Positions 47,086 to 58,300 of a DNA stretch of 64,000 bases are shown here, in pieces. The notes beneath the pieces were generated by a model, which had not been told where the DNA came from, did no database searches, and was given only the letters and a program-made list of their open reading frames with translations. This DNA comes from Heliocidaris tuberculata (taxonomy: Eukaryota; Echinodermata; Echinoidea; Camarodonta; Echinometridae): contig CM046851.1 in assembly GCA_025618425.1 (NCBI GenBank), forward strand, positions 31,451,944-31,515,943, given 5' to 3'. Every line of letters begins with the position of its first letter. Positions within the stretch are counted from its first letter, which is position 1. The translations under genes and the position numbers were made by a program.

Positions 47086-48526
47086 ACCAATAAGTCATTG
47101 TCACCTCTTGGTATGCCTTCAAATACCAAGCTAACAGTAGGTGGCAAGGACCACAAGAAGTGTATCAATGACCCATAACAAGAAAAAACACAGCCTCCCC
47201 GATAGCAAAATGACCATATCGGCCACAGCTGAACGGAATCATGGCCATCCGTGGATATCAAAGACTAACACCTCCCCCCCCCCCCTCTCTCCATTCAGAC
47301 TACCAAGTTTCATTGTATAGCTAGATACAAAAACCATACAGCTATATGTATATGATACATGTCAGTAATTGATTTTTTCTAGTCTGAATGTCATATAGCT
47401 AAACAGATTTTTGAGCAATGTTTCGAATGAAAACTCCATGAAGAATCAGGATCTCCTTGTCGTGTCAACATCCTATTGTACGAAAACTGTATAACTGGGC
47501 GGGGCTTATTGTGTGTGTGCACTAATATGACCAGTCAGCTAATTTTGTGTGCTTCAGCGCTGCCCATGACGTAACCTGATATGAAACATACACATGTATA
47601 GGTGTCAGTTGACCTCCCCAAAACTACTTTCTTCATACAAAGTTTATTTACAAGATACTTTTTTTTAGTGTGTATGCTCCTTTCGCTATACATTGATTCT
47701 TTATACAATGCTTCTCTATACAAATTTCATGTAACTTTCCTCTAGTCTGAATGGGCTATCAGGCATGCATCGCGCAAAAGCTAGCTCTATTTTTAGATCA
47801 CGAGTTTGCGCAGAGTGAGAGAAATAAAGCTGGATATTGGTCATGTCATGGGGAATGAGTTTTAAATTGGATGCGATGGATGACGTTAAGGAGAGTTGAT
47901 TCTGCTTTAATGAAGGCAGAATTTGTCCTGCTTCTCTTTAATGCTGTTTACTTTGATAGCCCATATGTAAACAACTGGTGAAATTAGAAGAAAACTATCA
48001 AGAAATTCTTAGATGCTTTCAATTTAGTCTTAATGCTTATAAAATCAGATGCACATGCTAATAAAGCTATTTCGAATACTTCTAGGAACAACTACTAGGA
48101 ACCCTGACATAATATCAGAAGTAAACAAAGGCATTTACACCTGGATGAACATACATTGTAAATATAGGCACTTAGTATTACTTGAAAGACCTTGCCTTAT
48201 TCGTTAGGACTTGTTTTTCATTATTTACGGCATATGAATAATATGTGTAGCACCAAGAATCAAGGCAAAAACTGATCAAAATACATTATAATCCATTTAA
48301 AATACATGTATGTGAGGATTTTTGGACCACTGGATTGGGGGGGAGGGAAACATTCAGTATCAGACTACATGTAGTAGAATATACATTAACAAAGTACTGC
48401 GGAGAGTTTTGTTTACATTTTTTTCTCCTGAACTCAAGGATATTTGAATAATAATAATATTAATACACATTTATAATGATCCTTATCCAAGTTTCAAGGC
48501 AAGAAAATGAAAATAAAAATGAAATA
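47086..48526. other. Gene-free stretch upstream of the synaptopodin-like PDZ exon
   Basis: Short random frames. The word ATTCAGACTA near 47294 is matched in inverse by TAGTCTGAATG near 47742 and again near 47380, which may mark a small repeat element whose limits I cannot fix. Confidence 0.45.
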
Positions 48527-49718
48527 CCATATTTCTTGATGGATGAAGTTCTAGGAGGAGGTTTGAATGTAGCTGGTTTCCACTTCTTTGGTGTCTTGAC
48601 CGGATGAGAAGATGATGATGATGATAAAGATAATGATGTAGTAGTTGTGGGAGTTGAGAACGATGATGACGGTGATGACCATGATGATGGTAAAAATGAT
48701 GATGAAAGTGACGATGATGGACACGATGCAGAAGGCGGTGTGCTAAAGTACGAAGATGAGCTACCTGGCGGGGATTGTTGCCATGACGATTGGGGGATCG
48801 ATGAGGAGTACTGAGATGCTATGATCACTTGAGGTTTGCTTGGAGTCTGTTGCCATGACAACGCGTTTGCAGAGGGTCCGTACGCTGGAGATAGCCGCGA
48901 ATGTGATGGTGGAGTAGAAGTCCTCATTGTCGGTGAGGGTGTAGTTTGACTGAATGATAAGGCGAGGTGTTGAGACAAGGGTTTGGAAGGTGAGGACCCT
49001 TGTGATGATGATCGTAATCTCATTTCGCACTGATCTGGAAGTGAGGAGGACAACTGCCGATGATAAGAGGCCTTAGGGGATGAACCCATCGGTATGGAAA
49101 CGGGTGGAGTTACAGACGCGCCCGGGTTGCATTGTAATGTTGAAACAGAAGATGACATAGCTGCCGGAGTTGATAATGATGTCGCGTGAGCTGTGATAGG
49201 TCCAGGCATATTTCCTGCTTGCTTTGTCGACTTTTGCACGTTCTTCACTTGCGATTTATTTTTTGGTGATGGAGCAAATGAATCTTTGGCAGGTTCTGTT
49301 AAATGATGAGTGGTAGTGTCCACAGAGCTTTGAACTGTAGAAGTAGCTGCAGATGTTACTAATTCTTTAAAATCAGGTACTGGGAATGGTGCAGGGGCCT
49401 GATAAGTCGACGATTCTGAATGATCCGACTTTTTAGAAAGCGAGCCAAGTTGTGGTATCTGAGGTATCTGTTCCAGTAAAATGGTCAGAATATCAGCGGA
49501 CAGAGGCCCGGATCTGTATTGGTCCTCCGCATAACTTTTTTCTTGGTGCGGCCGCTGGGGGGTTTGGCGGCGGTCACCTTTGTCAGGTCCTCGGTGCTGG
49601 AGCGGCGCTGGGGGTACTGCACCATCTCGAATGATGGGTTGTTATGAAACAGACTTTTCTTGTTGGGCGAGAACTGCCGGAAGGCTTGGGTGAATATCAT
49701 CGCTTTGATGGAAGTCAG
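48527..49718 (-). CDS. Ser/Pro-rich coding exon with a frame break; possible alternative 5' exon
   Basis: Two overlapping minus-strand frames look coding. From about 49718 (acceptor-like CATCTGCAG) or ATG 49700, the first encodes IFTQAFRQFSPNKKSLFHNN, VQYPQRRSSTEDLTKVTAAK and GRTKKKVMRRTNTDPG, in GC-rich codons. It stops at about 49485. The second takes over at about 49508 with PLSADILTILLEQIPQIPQ and runs through a long Ser/Thr/Pro region to KKWKPATFKPPPRTSSIKKY, ending at a donor-like ATG|GTATTT at 48526, phase 1. One base missing in the GGG (minus) run at 49507-49509 would unite them, so an assembly indel, a real frameshift or a small unrecognised intron are all possible. The phase-1 end could splice in frame to the exons starting at 30438, 28766 or 27285 (not to the PDZ exon). 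I do not recognise the domain; membership of the synaptopodin-like gene is inference. Confidence 0.55.
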
Positions 49719-49829
49719 CTGCAGATGAGCTTCCTTCGGTTGAGAGAGCGATCAAATGAGGTCTCCCCTCCAGGCGTCCAATGGACGTTGGAATGTCGAT
49801 TGGCTGAAAATGTGTATACCACGAGTTGA

Positions 49830-50810
49830 TGACCTAACTAACTAACGAACGGATTGCACCGACAAAACGTTCGGACAAAAACATCAACAATGCTCCCTGG
49901 CCTGCAACTGTGATCATTGGACATCGATACAAGCATTCCAACAGGTCATGAGGTCAGCATTGGGTTGCTATGGGTGAAGTGAAGACTGCCCCCACATTCT
50001 ACATTCCTCCAGGATAACCTTGAGATTGGTATATGAACACATCTTTCAATAAGCTATTCATTTGAAGAGTCAGTTGCAATTGAAATAGCATGAACTTCAT
50101 TTAGGGTCGTTATGTGGTGACAGTCGCATCTTAAGACTGGTTGCTAAACAGTTTTACCTGCATTAGCCAAGAGTGATGATGCATTGCCATTACAAATTCT
50201 ACGAGTTCCCAATCTTGCATTCATTGTGCAGCTACATTCCAAAAGAATCAATCTCCTCCCCTGACATAAAATGTCTCAAAAAATGAAAGAGCTCTGCAGT
50301 TCATAACACTTTTCAAACAATATAACTTTTATCCAAAATCTTTCCATCCTAACTACAAGCAACCATTAGAACAAATTTCACTCAATCTGGAATGTATGAG
50401 AATGGACCAGCAAAAGCACAATGAGCACAAGGTAATAGTAATCCACTACTGCGAGAAGATGTCACTGATAATAGTTCATCAATAGACATCACCAAAACAT
50501 GATTTATCCCTCCTATAATGCGATGAAAATCAAGCAACAATTTCAGCAACACATATCCAACGCCTGCAAGTCTCCTGAAGGCATGGAACTAATACACTAA
50601 GACAGGAGCATCCAAACAAATTCTCTCCGGCTACAATCAGCGCCAACGATCGTCTGACAGATGACAGTATCACATAGCCAGGGAACATTCCTGTAACATG
50701 GGTCATCTAACCAGTGCCTGACTATCACTAGTCATTAGCGCCCAGAGATGGGCCCCTCCTCTCGTCATCAGCCTTAAAGATACTATTTAACATTGATATG
50801 GCCTGACAAA
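49830..50810. other. Gene-free stretch
   Basis: No exon, RNA gene or clear repeat recognised. It could hold 5' untranslated sequence or promoter elements for a transcript using the 49718 exon, but nothing diagnostic is visible. Confidence 0.45.
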
Positions 50811-50814
50811 AAGG

Positions 50815-51240
50815 TAAAGGGATTGTACCACACATGTTCCAGCAACAATTTCTCTGTTGTCGATTTCCAACTGTACACTAATCAAATTTCTACATTCAAC
50901 CCTGGACCAAAAACTACATGTATATACCTAACCCCAACCCTAATCCTAAACCTCAACCATACCTTAAACCAATTGCAACACTAACCCTAATCCTAAACCT
51001 CAGCCATACCTTAAAACAAATGCAACACTAATCCTAACCCTAATCCTCAACCTCAACCATACTTAAACCAATTGCAACACTAACCATAACCCTAATCCTC
51101 AACCTTAATCACACCTTAAACCAATTGCAACACTAACCATAACCCTAATCCTAAACCTCAACCATACCTTAAATCAAGTGCAACACTAACCATAACCCTT
51201 CTATTTTTGACAAAATTAAATCCAAAGCAAATGTCCAAAG
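50815..51240. repeat. Element with expanded CCTAA-rich core, copy 3
   Basis: The left arm TTCCAGCAACAATTTCTCTG and TTCAACCCTGGACCAAAAAC lead into a 300-bp core of a repeated unit of about 65 bp, containing AACCTCAACCATACCTTAAA, CCAATTGCAACACTAACC and CTAATCC. The right arm is AAATCCAAAGCAAATGTCC. The core is longer and more regular than in the other two copies. Confidence 0.78.
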
Positions 51241-51457
51241 AGCAATAGTCTGATCATCTACAAAGAACCAGTCCAAAGAAAAAAAAATCCTGCATTCTCA
51301 GTATTTTATGACCTCTAGTGCCCCCAAAATCGATTAACTTCCACCTAAGCAGTAAGCCATAGACAATGTGCTCCAGGGACAAAATAATCAAGGAACCAAG
51401 CATACCTTCCAGCACACTGAAATAAATGTACATTTAAGCTAGGTCTATTTCAAGATA

Positions 51458-51795
51458 CAGTCCGACCTCACTTATCCGAACTTCATTTATCCGGCCATCT
51501 CTATTAACCTACCCTGTCTTCCGGCCAGTTCGTCATGCAATTCACCCAAAAGCCTTGGAAACAGGAACACCATCCATGGGCAATTTTCTGTTTAATTTCA
51601 TTTCATTTCATCTCTTACAAATAAAAAGATCATTTGCAATCATCAACTACACCAAGAAAACATAAATTTTACAGCCAATAGACTGCCCTACCCTATTCAT
51701 TTGCATAGAAAATGTACATTTCTCTCATATCCGGCCATTTCACTTATCCGGATGGGTGCCGGTCCCAATGCGGCCGGATAAACGAGGTCGGACTG
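51458..51795. mobile_element. pogo/Tigger-type MITE, 338 bp, TA target site
   Basis: The ends are CAGTCCGACCTCACTTATCC and the inverse GATAAACGAGGTCGGACTG, directly flanked by TA on both sides (51456-51457 and 51796-51797). CAG-CTG termini, TA target duplication and a CTTATCCG-rich terminal repeat are typical of pogo/Tigger elements of the Tc1/mariner superfamily. Internal CCGGCCA words are also inverted. No transposase remains. Confidence 0.88.
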
Positions 51796-52996
51796 TACCT
51801 CAAAATAGAAATAGTTGCATCATTTATTATCAAATGTTGAATGTAAAAATAACTTAAAACATTCTAGTGGAAACTGCCTTGGCATCTGTTCAACAAAACA
51901 TTGATCTCCTTTACACCATTGAGAGATAGACATGAAATACAATCTCAAGAATATTTAGCGTTACTTGACTGATCATGTTGGAAGTTCAGCACCATAACTA
52001 ATAACAAGTCAAAAGGGAAAATGAAAGCAAAAGAGGGTTAAGAATGCTTCTCTTGTTATATCACTATGAACTCATGAACAAGTCATATGTCAAAGGCTAT
52101 TGAGAATAACAATGGGCATGACATACATGTATCTAAAGAAAAGGACAGGGCTTCAAACATTTGATACGTTAAAAAAAAAATATATACTTTATAATATATT
52201 ATTCAAAGGTGAGTCTATCTAATCTGAATATCTAACATTAATGTTTCTGATCTATCCTAGACTGGTAAAAAAAAAAAGTGCAAGAAAAAAGGTTGGGATA
52301 TAAAGGTACATGTAATCAATGCAACTCAAATGCTAAATTCTGAACAAAATCATACTTTATATAGAAACTCAGTATCGCATCCCGTCTTATGATAGTAATA
52401 CAGTACTTTAAAAGCAATATAGACATTCTTATCTCTACTCAGCCATTCTGTTCATGTGTACTTCATGCCTCTGGGCACATAATATCACTGTCACTTTGAA
52501 TTACTAAAAAAGAACCCTGAAACCGTCAAATGATACCGCACTTCTCTTGAGTGAGTTGCGACTAGCATGCAATATTTCCACAAGGAGGAATCGCATCCTG
52601 TCTTATTGGCACTCAGTCTCGTGAAATGAAAATATGCACTTTGGCAAATGGATGAGAAGTAGGGCATTAAAGCTTAGATGGGTTCCAAATGCAGTCTGGC
52701 CTTCACCCCACTATCCTAAGAGTGGCATCAATTTTGATGGTAGGAATGAGCAAGGATTTTGAAAGGTTGAGATCGTGAGGGGTATATATTGACAGTACAT
52801 TGTCTGAGACGGGTATATTGTTGAGAAGTCACATATCATGACAATAGAAGAATGGGAGGGGAAGACAGGAGGGGGAGACAGGAGGGGGAGACAGGATGGG
52901 GTAAGAGAAGGAGAGGCCAGAACTGGGTATAGATAAAGAAAGATTCAAGATAGTGAGATAGAAAGAGAAACAGGGAGTATGAAAGACAGACATAGA

Positions 52997-53206
52997 GGCC
53001 CAAATTCACAAAGGAGGTTTGGTTTAAACCATGGTTTAAACACCCTCCTGGGTTTTTCAAGCGTACGTGTGCACAGAATCTGATCCAATCATATATTTTC
53101 TTTGAGCGCACGCATGGGCAACGTGCGCTTATTTACGCTTATTTTAGTACGCTTACGGAGTTTTAAACCGTACCCATGGTTTAAACCTCCTTTGTGAATT
53201 CGGGCC
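52997..53206. mobile_element. GGCCCAAATTCACAAAGGAG palindromic MITE, 210 bp
   Basis: The ends are GGCCCAAATTCACAAAGGAG and the inverse CTCCTTTGTGAATTCGGGCC. The inner arms carry GGTTTAAACCATGGTTTAAA against TTTAAACCGTACCCATGGTT. The centre has GATCCAATCATATATTTTC. It has the same overall plan as the GGGCCC family. Confidence 0.82.
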
Positions 53207-53430
53207 AGAGAGAGAGAGAAATTAAGAGGGAGGGAAATGAGAAAAGAAGAGAGGAGAAAGAAAAAAAAGAAGAAATAAAATGGAGGGAAAAAGAGAGAGA
53301 GAGAGAGAGAGATAAAGAAAGAGAGGAAAAACAATTATGTAACAACAAAGACATACATAAATGTCAAGAAGACAAGACAGAGAAAGATAAGAGAAAGAGA
53401 GAGAGAGAGAGAAAGATGCTGGGAGAGACA
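53207..53430 (+). repeat. Purine-rich (GA)n tract
   Basis: Mostly A/G with GAGAGA and GAAAGAGA words. Open frames on both strands across it are low-complexity. Confidence 0.85.
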
Positions 53431-54169
53431 AAACTCTAGAGGATAACAAATTTGAAGAAAGCAGGGAGTGAAGTGGTTTCCAAATGTGTCATTGCAACAA
53501 CACATGAAGTCTGTAAATGTAACAAAATCATGAAAACAAAGATACAGAGAAAAACTTCTTAAAGTTACCCCCCCCCCCCCCCGAACCATACCCAAAGAAG
53601 ACGACAAGCCTGCCATCCTCTTGATTTCAATACCCTCGAGAATCTTAAAACACTTTCTCCTTAAAAAGACCCAAGACAGAAACAGAGAGTACAATGGACT
53701 CTTGCCATTTCAAAAATTCACTGCCAGTGACTTGTATCTGGAATGAATTTCCAACATCTGAGAGACAGAGAGAAAGAGAGAGAGAGATAGAAAAAAAAAT
53801 ACATCATCCATCTTCCTTCCCAGGTAGTGAAACAAATCCCTTTATTGACGAATGCATTGTGAGAGGAAATGAAATGTTCTTTCTGAAAGGATGTCAGCGG
53901 CAGAATCACAATTTGCTGCAAGTTTTCTCCCCCCCCCCCTGAATCTTTATGGGTCAAGAGTATGTACAGTATACAGTATGCTATAATAAGAGGCACTATA
54001 GTCCTTTCTGTGTATCTTAAGAATTACATGTTAAAGTAGAGGCTTATCTGGATAGATTTTAAAACCATACTGACATATTTTTTTATTGTAATTTCATACA
54101 GAAGAAAATCAAGAAAACAATTTTCATATAATTTCTCATATTTTTCCTTTGAATATGTTTATATAATAA

Positions 54170-54597
54170 ATAAACAAGTGGGTTCTTGTACAGCGCACTT
54201 GTCTGTCAGACTTGACACTCCTGGCGCTCCACAATTATTACCATGGCTTTAGCATGACTGCACTTATGGCGCTCTAGCTTTTCAAGCAATGAATTCCTGC
54301 CAGGTACCCATTTACCTCACCTGGGCCCTCTTGCATAAAGAGTTGCGATTAAACGCAACTCAAAAAATTAAACGCAAGTCCCAAATACGCGATCCTGATT
54401 GGTTGAAAATCAAGTTGCGTTTAATTTCTTGAGTTGCGTTTAATCGCAATTTTTTATGCAAGAGGGCCCTGGGTTGAGTCTGGCAAATGTAGATTAATGT
54501 CTTGCCAAAAGACACTAGTGCTGGGCCAGGGATTCGAACCCTGTACCTTGTGGTTTACAGTCCATGGACTTATCCACTAAACCACAACACCTCTATC
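54170..54597 (-). mobile_element. tRNA-derived SINE, interrupted by a GGGCCC MITE
   Basis: On the minus strand the head (about 54594 down) reads GTGGTTTAGTGGATAAGT (A box region) and, 28 bases on, GGTTCGAATCCC at 54529-54540 (B box), in tRNA-like spacing. A body with GTCTTTTGGCAAGACATTAA follows, then, after the MITE at 54323-54469, GGTAAATGGGTACCTGGCAG and a tail ending near 54170 in TTGTTTATTTATT. The body is of a kind widespread in marine invertebrate genomes. Not a functional tRNA: the acceptor stem is not conserved. Confidence 0.78.
54323..54469. mobile_element. GGGCCC palindromic MITE (TTGCATAAA subtype) inside the SINE
   Basis: The ends are GGGCCCTCTTGCATAAAGAG and the inverse TTATGCAAGAGGGCCC. 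The inner arms are GTTGCGATTAAACGCAACTC against GAGTTGCGTTTAATCGCAAT; the centre is CCTGATTGGTTGAAAATC. A near-identical copy is 276 bp downstream. Confidence 0.9.
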
Positions 54598-54744
54598 ATC
54601 TGTTATCAGATAATCTCATTCTCTGGTATCCCCCAAATCTTAGAATTATGGATCTTTTGTGAGTTTAATTTGGGACTCAACAACTTTTGTAGATATTTAA
54701 CAGGACATTGTTCCCCTGATGCATGCCATAACTATACATGTCCT

Positions 54745-54886
54745 GGGCCCTCTTGCATAAAAAGTTGCGATTAAACGCAACTCAAAAAATTTAACGCAAT
54801 TTAACGCGATCCTGATTGGTTGAAAATCAAGTTGCGTTTAATTTTTTGAGTTGCATTTAATCGCATCTTTTTATGCAAGAGGGCCC
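54745..54886. mobile_element. GGGCCC palindromic MITE (TTGCATAAA subtype), second copy
   Basis: Nearly identical to 54323-54469 over its full length in the same orientation, with a 5-8 base difference near the AACGCAATTTAACGCGATCC segment. The close pair suggests local hopping or a segmental duplication of only the element. Confidence 0.9.
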
Positions 54887-56626
54887 TGTAATGTCAATCC
54901 TCCTCCTCGTGATGTAACCAAAAGTAAATATTACTGTGAAATCATTGAAAATTGCCAATATTCTTCTTGGATATCACAGGAATGAAGCATAACAAGACAA
55001 GTTTTTATCAATATGACAAAAATAAGGAATATAACTGGAGAATTTAATTTTTCCAATAGATTCCACGAACCTCCTGACAAAATCGGTGTAATGAAAAGCT
55101 GCCTTCTTCCAAATATTGAAACAACTTATACAAAAAGTAATATATCATAGCACACTCACGATACACATGGGAGCACTATTCTATACTGTTATCCATATGA
55201 CAAAGTATTCCATGAAGTGACACAACTATACACAAGCTATCAGTGAAGAGATAATATTGTGTTCTCCCTTTCCTCCAAAAATACAGCAACAAAAAAGTTA
55301 CCGGTATATGATAATCTTCAAAGCACATAAGCTAATACGTGCAATTGGGAAACAGGGTGAATTGATTCCAATCGAAGAGTTTGCACCGTGAAGACAGTAC
55401 TCAGAGAGAGAGAGAGAGAAAGGCCTCTGAACATGAATCACAATCAAAACATTTCCTTTGAATACAATCAAATAAACATCCTATAACTGCATAAACTCCA
55501 GAAACATCACTATCCATTATTAATATCCATCAGAAAACAATACAAAATAGATTATCCAACCAGAACAACAATCAGAACCCTAAGCCACAACAGGGTGATG
55601 TGAAGATAAATCAATCGTTGCAAAACATGTTCCCCATCAATTTTCCTCCCCTAAATGCTCTAAACACTCCACATAAATGCTGCTAAATGTAGCACTGAGC
55701 TAACATGATTTTGTGCATTATGTTGGAGAAGTAGGAACTCTAGGGACATGTGGAGGTGACCTTTTCTTATTTGAACTCTAACGCAGAGGTATGCAGCACC
55801 ACGAGCTTGAAATCTGGTTACCAGTCCGATGGTGTCTGTGTAGTGTACACTGGGGAACACTTTCACTCAGACTTCATTCGTCATTCAATGCATATTTGTC
55901 AGGTTTCCAAATGCACTCTCAATGCACTCTTACAGCAGTCTCTATTATTGTTAATTCTGGAGAATCTACACTTTTCTAACATTTGGAAGGTCTTTGCCCT
56001 TTTCTTTTAATATCTTGTATTGTTTTGTTTTCAGCTGAAAATACAGACTAGCTGTGAAATTACCATTATTATAAAAATAAAAATATCCCCTCCCCCCCCC
56101 AAAAAAAAAATTATTTTAAAAATTTGAATTAAAAAAATAAAAATAAATAAATTTAAAAAATGATAAATTAAAAAAATAAGAAATAAAAAATAAAAAATAA
56201 AAAAAATTCCATAACATATCTTTGGTTTCCTAAAAAAAGTGATTTGGGGGAATTTATAAAAACTGCAGGGATTTGTACAAAAAGGTTAAATTTCCCTTCA
56301 AAAATTATCACGGAACTTCATCAGATAGAGTGCTAGATTTTTGAGAATTAACAGTAGATGGTTACCAGTACTTAATTTGTACAACTAGGCAAACACTCAC
56401 TGGGATTCTAAAATCAATTATTTGGTATAATGGTATTACAATTACACAATTACTTACATATTACATCTTCTACATGTACATAAGGCAGCAGTGAAAAAAA
56501 AAATCTGAAGTTGCCTTGTAAAACATTTCCAATGGAATACCAGTTAGTGGGAAGAGGGACACAAGAAACCAAACTGTAATTAAGAGTGGCCATCATCAAG
56601 AGCTCAACTTACAAGCCTCTCAGATG

Positions 56627-57175
56627 AATAAACCACTCTTCAATCAAGCCATTAGAACATTATTGGCAAAACTGCACCTCTATTACATAGTACACATGTA
56701 TGGCAAGAGAAGCAAAGTTCAGGATAGAGTCCCTCACATGAACTTGAGTGTACACACCCCCATAATTAACAGTGGAACAGTATAATAGGCTAGGTCTGTA
56801 GACTATAGACTAGTAGTGCCCTACAGTCTATATAAGTCCTATAAAATAATCCACTCTTAAATCAATTCATTGTAGCACTATTGACAAAACTGCACTTCTA
56901 TTACATATCATACATGTACATACTGGGTGACAGGGAAACAAATTTTAGGCCAAGAGCCCTTCACATAAACTATAGAGCACACCCCCACAATTAAACAGTG
57001 GAACAATAAATTTGTCTGTAGACTGTACAGTCCATATGAATAATCCACTATTAAATCAAGTCATGGTCATACTATAGGCAAACTCCTTTCACACATTTTA
57101 CGTTCAGGGTCCCTCATACAAGGAACTCAATGGCACAAACCCCTACATTTAACAATGGAATATTCAAACAGCATT
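56627..57175. repeat. Three-copy tandem repeat, unit about 200-215 bp
   Basis: Units start near 56627, 56843 and 57042 with AATAA.CCACT.TTAAATCAA, then GGCAAAACTGCACTTCTATT, ACATGTA, a GTCCCTCACATGAACT-type word, ACACCCCCATAATTAA and CAGTGGAACA. The third unit is shortened. Confidence 0.82.
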
Positions 57176-57589
57176 ATGAATCAATATACAAATGGATTGG
57201 ATACATTTTCTTTCTTTCTTTCTTTTTTCGGGGGGGGGGGGGGAATATGTCTCAGATCTCACATATCCTTACAGACAATATTGCCATTACTTGCCTTTAG
57301 TGTACATGATTATTCCTAAGAAAAGATATAATTATATATAAAGAATGCACTATCTTTAGTAGATATGAAAGTACAGCAGAGTTTAATGATAACCAATGGG
57401 CATATTTAGAACCTTTTTGGGGGGAGGGGGTGTATGGTGCTCTCTGTCCAATATGGCTCTTACATTGAGATTCTAATATATTTTAATATTTGCTATCAAT
57501 GTAAAGTTGGCTGACACATTTTCAGGAATCTATGTTGAATCACAACAGCAATCAGTATGGTACAACCTTTTTTATTTTGACATTTTAAA

Positions 57590-58300
57590 TGATGGCAGCT
57601 CAAGAGACTGGCGCTATGTTTAACATCACATGGTACAGAGATCGACTCCCTACCAGGCAACGAAAACCCCGGTAAGACCCAAATAAGCAGTGATGGCCTG
57701 CTAAGTTATGAACCAGCAACTTGACCATGTGCTTCAACAGTACTATAATACAGTACTATAATAACCATTATCATTAGTATGAGGGGTTGTGAGCCAGAAA
57801 AATCGGTATATCTTATTTTTTTCGCACAAGTGCCCAGATGAGAGCGTGATAATATTACAATATCTCATGGTTTGCGAAAAGTGCCTGGATGACCTTGCAA
57901 TATCGTTTTAATATCTTGTGGTTGAAGGTGCGTGGTTGTGTAAAGAGTGAATTTACATTTAAATATGCAAAGGCTAAGACAAAGGATGTATACACACATG
58001 CCTTGTTTTATTTTTATGATTAGTAATGTTGATGTCTCAAACTCTCTGGAGAGATAACCAGCCAAACACAAAACTCAAATAGTACTGTACCTCTAATGTG
58101 ACATGTCAAGTTTTGTCAAGGAGTTATCACAGAACACTCATCGGTCTTGTCAAGCTGAAGGCATCCCACCAGGCTATGAACTGGAGAGACCCCAGTGAGG
58201 CCCAAATAAGCTCAGATAGATAGACTGATGATTGATACAACAGTCAACATGCTTTACACTGATATCTGGCCATGTGCTTCAACAGTCAAACACTCCAGTA
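57590..58300. repeat. Diverged two-copy repeat (about 57590-57770 and 58105-58295)
   Basis: Shared words in the same order are ACCAGGC.A.GAA, GACCC.A.TGAGGCCCAAATAAGC (GTAAGACCCAAATAAGC in the first copy), ACCATGTGCTTCAACAG (GGCCATGTGCTTCAACAGTC in the second) and an A/C-rich end. Limits are approximate. Confidence 0.6.

Noticed and set aside
54529..54594. Functional tRNA gene
   Set aside because: A and B box spacing is tRNA-like but the acceptor stem is not paired and a SINE body and tail follow.
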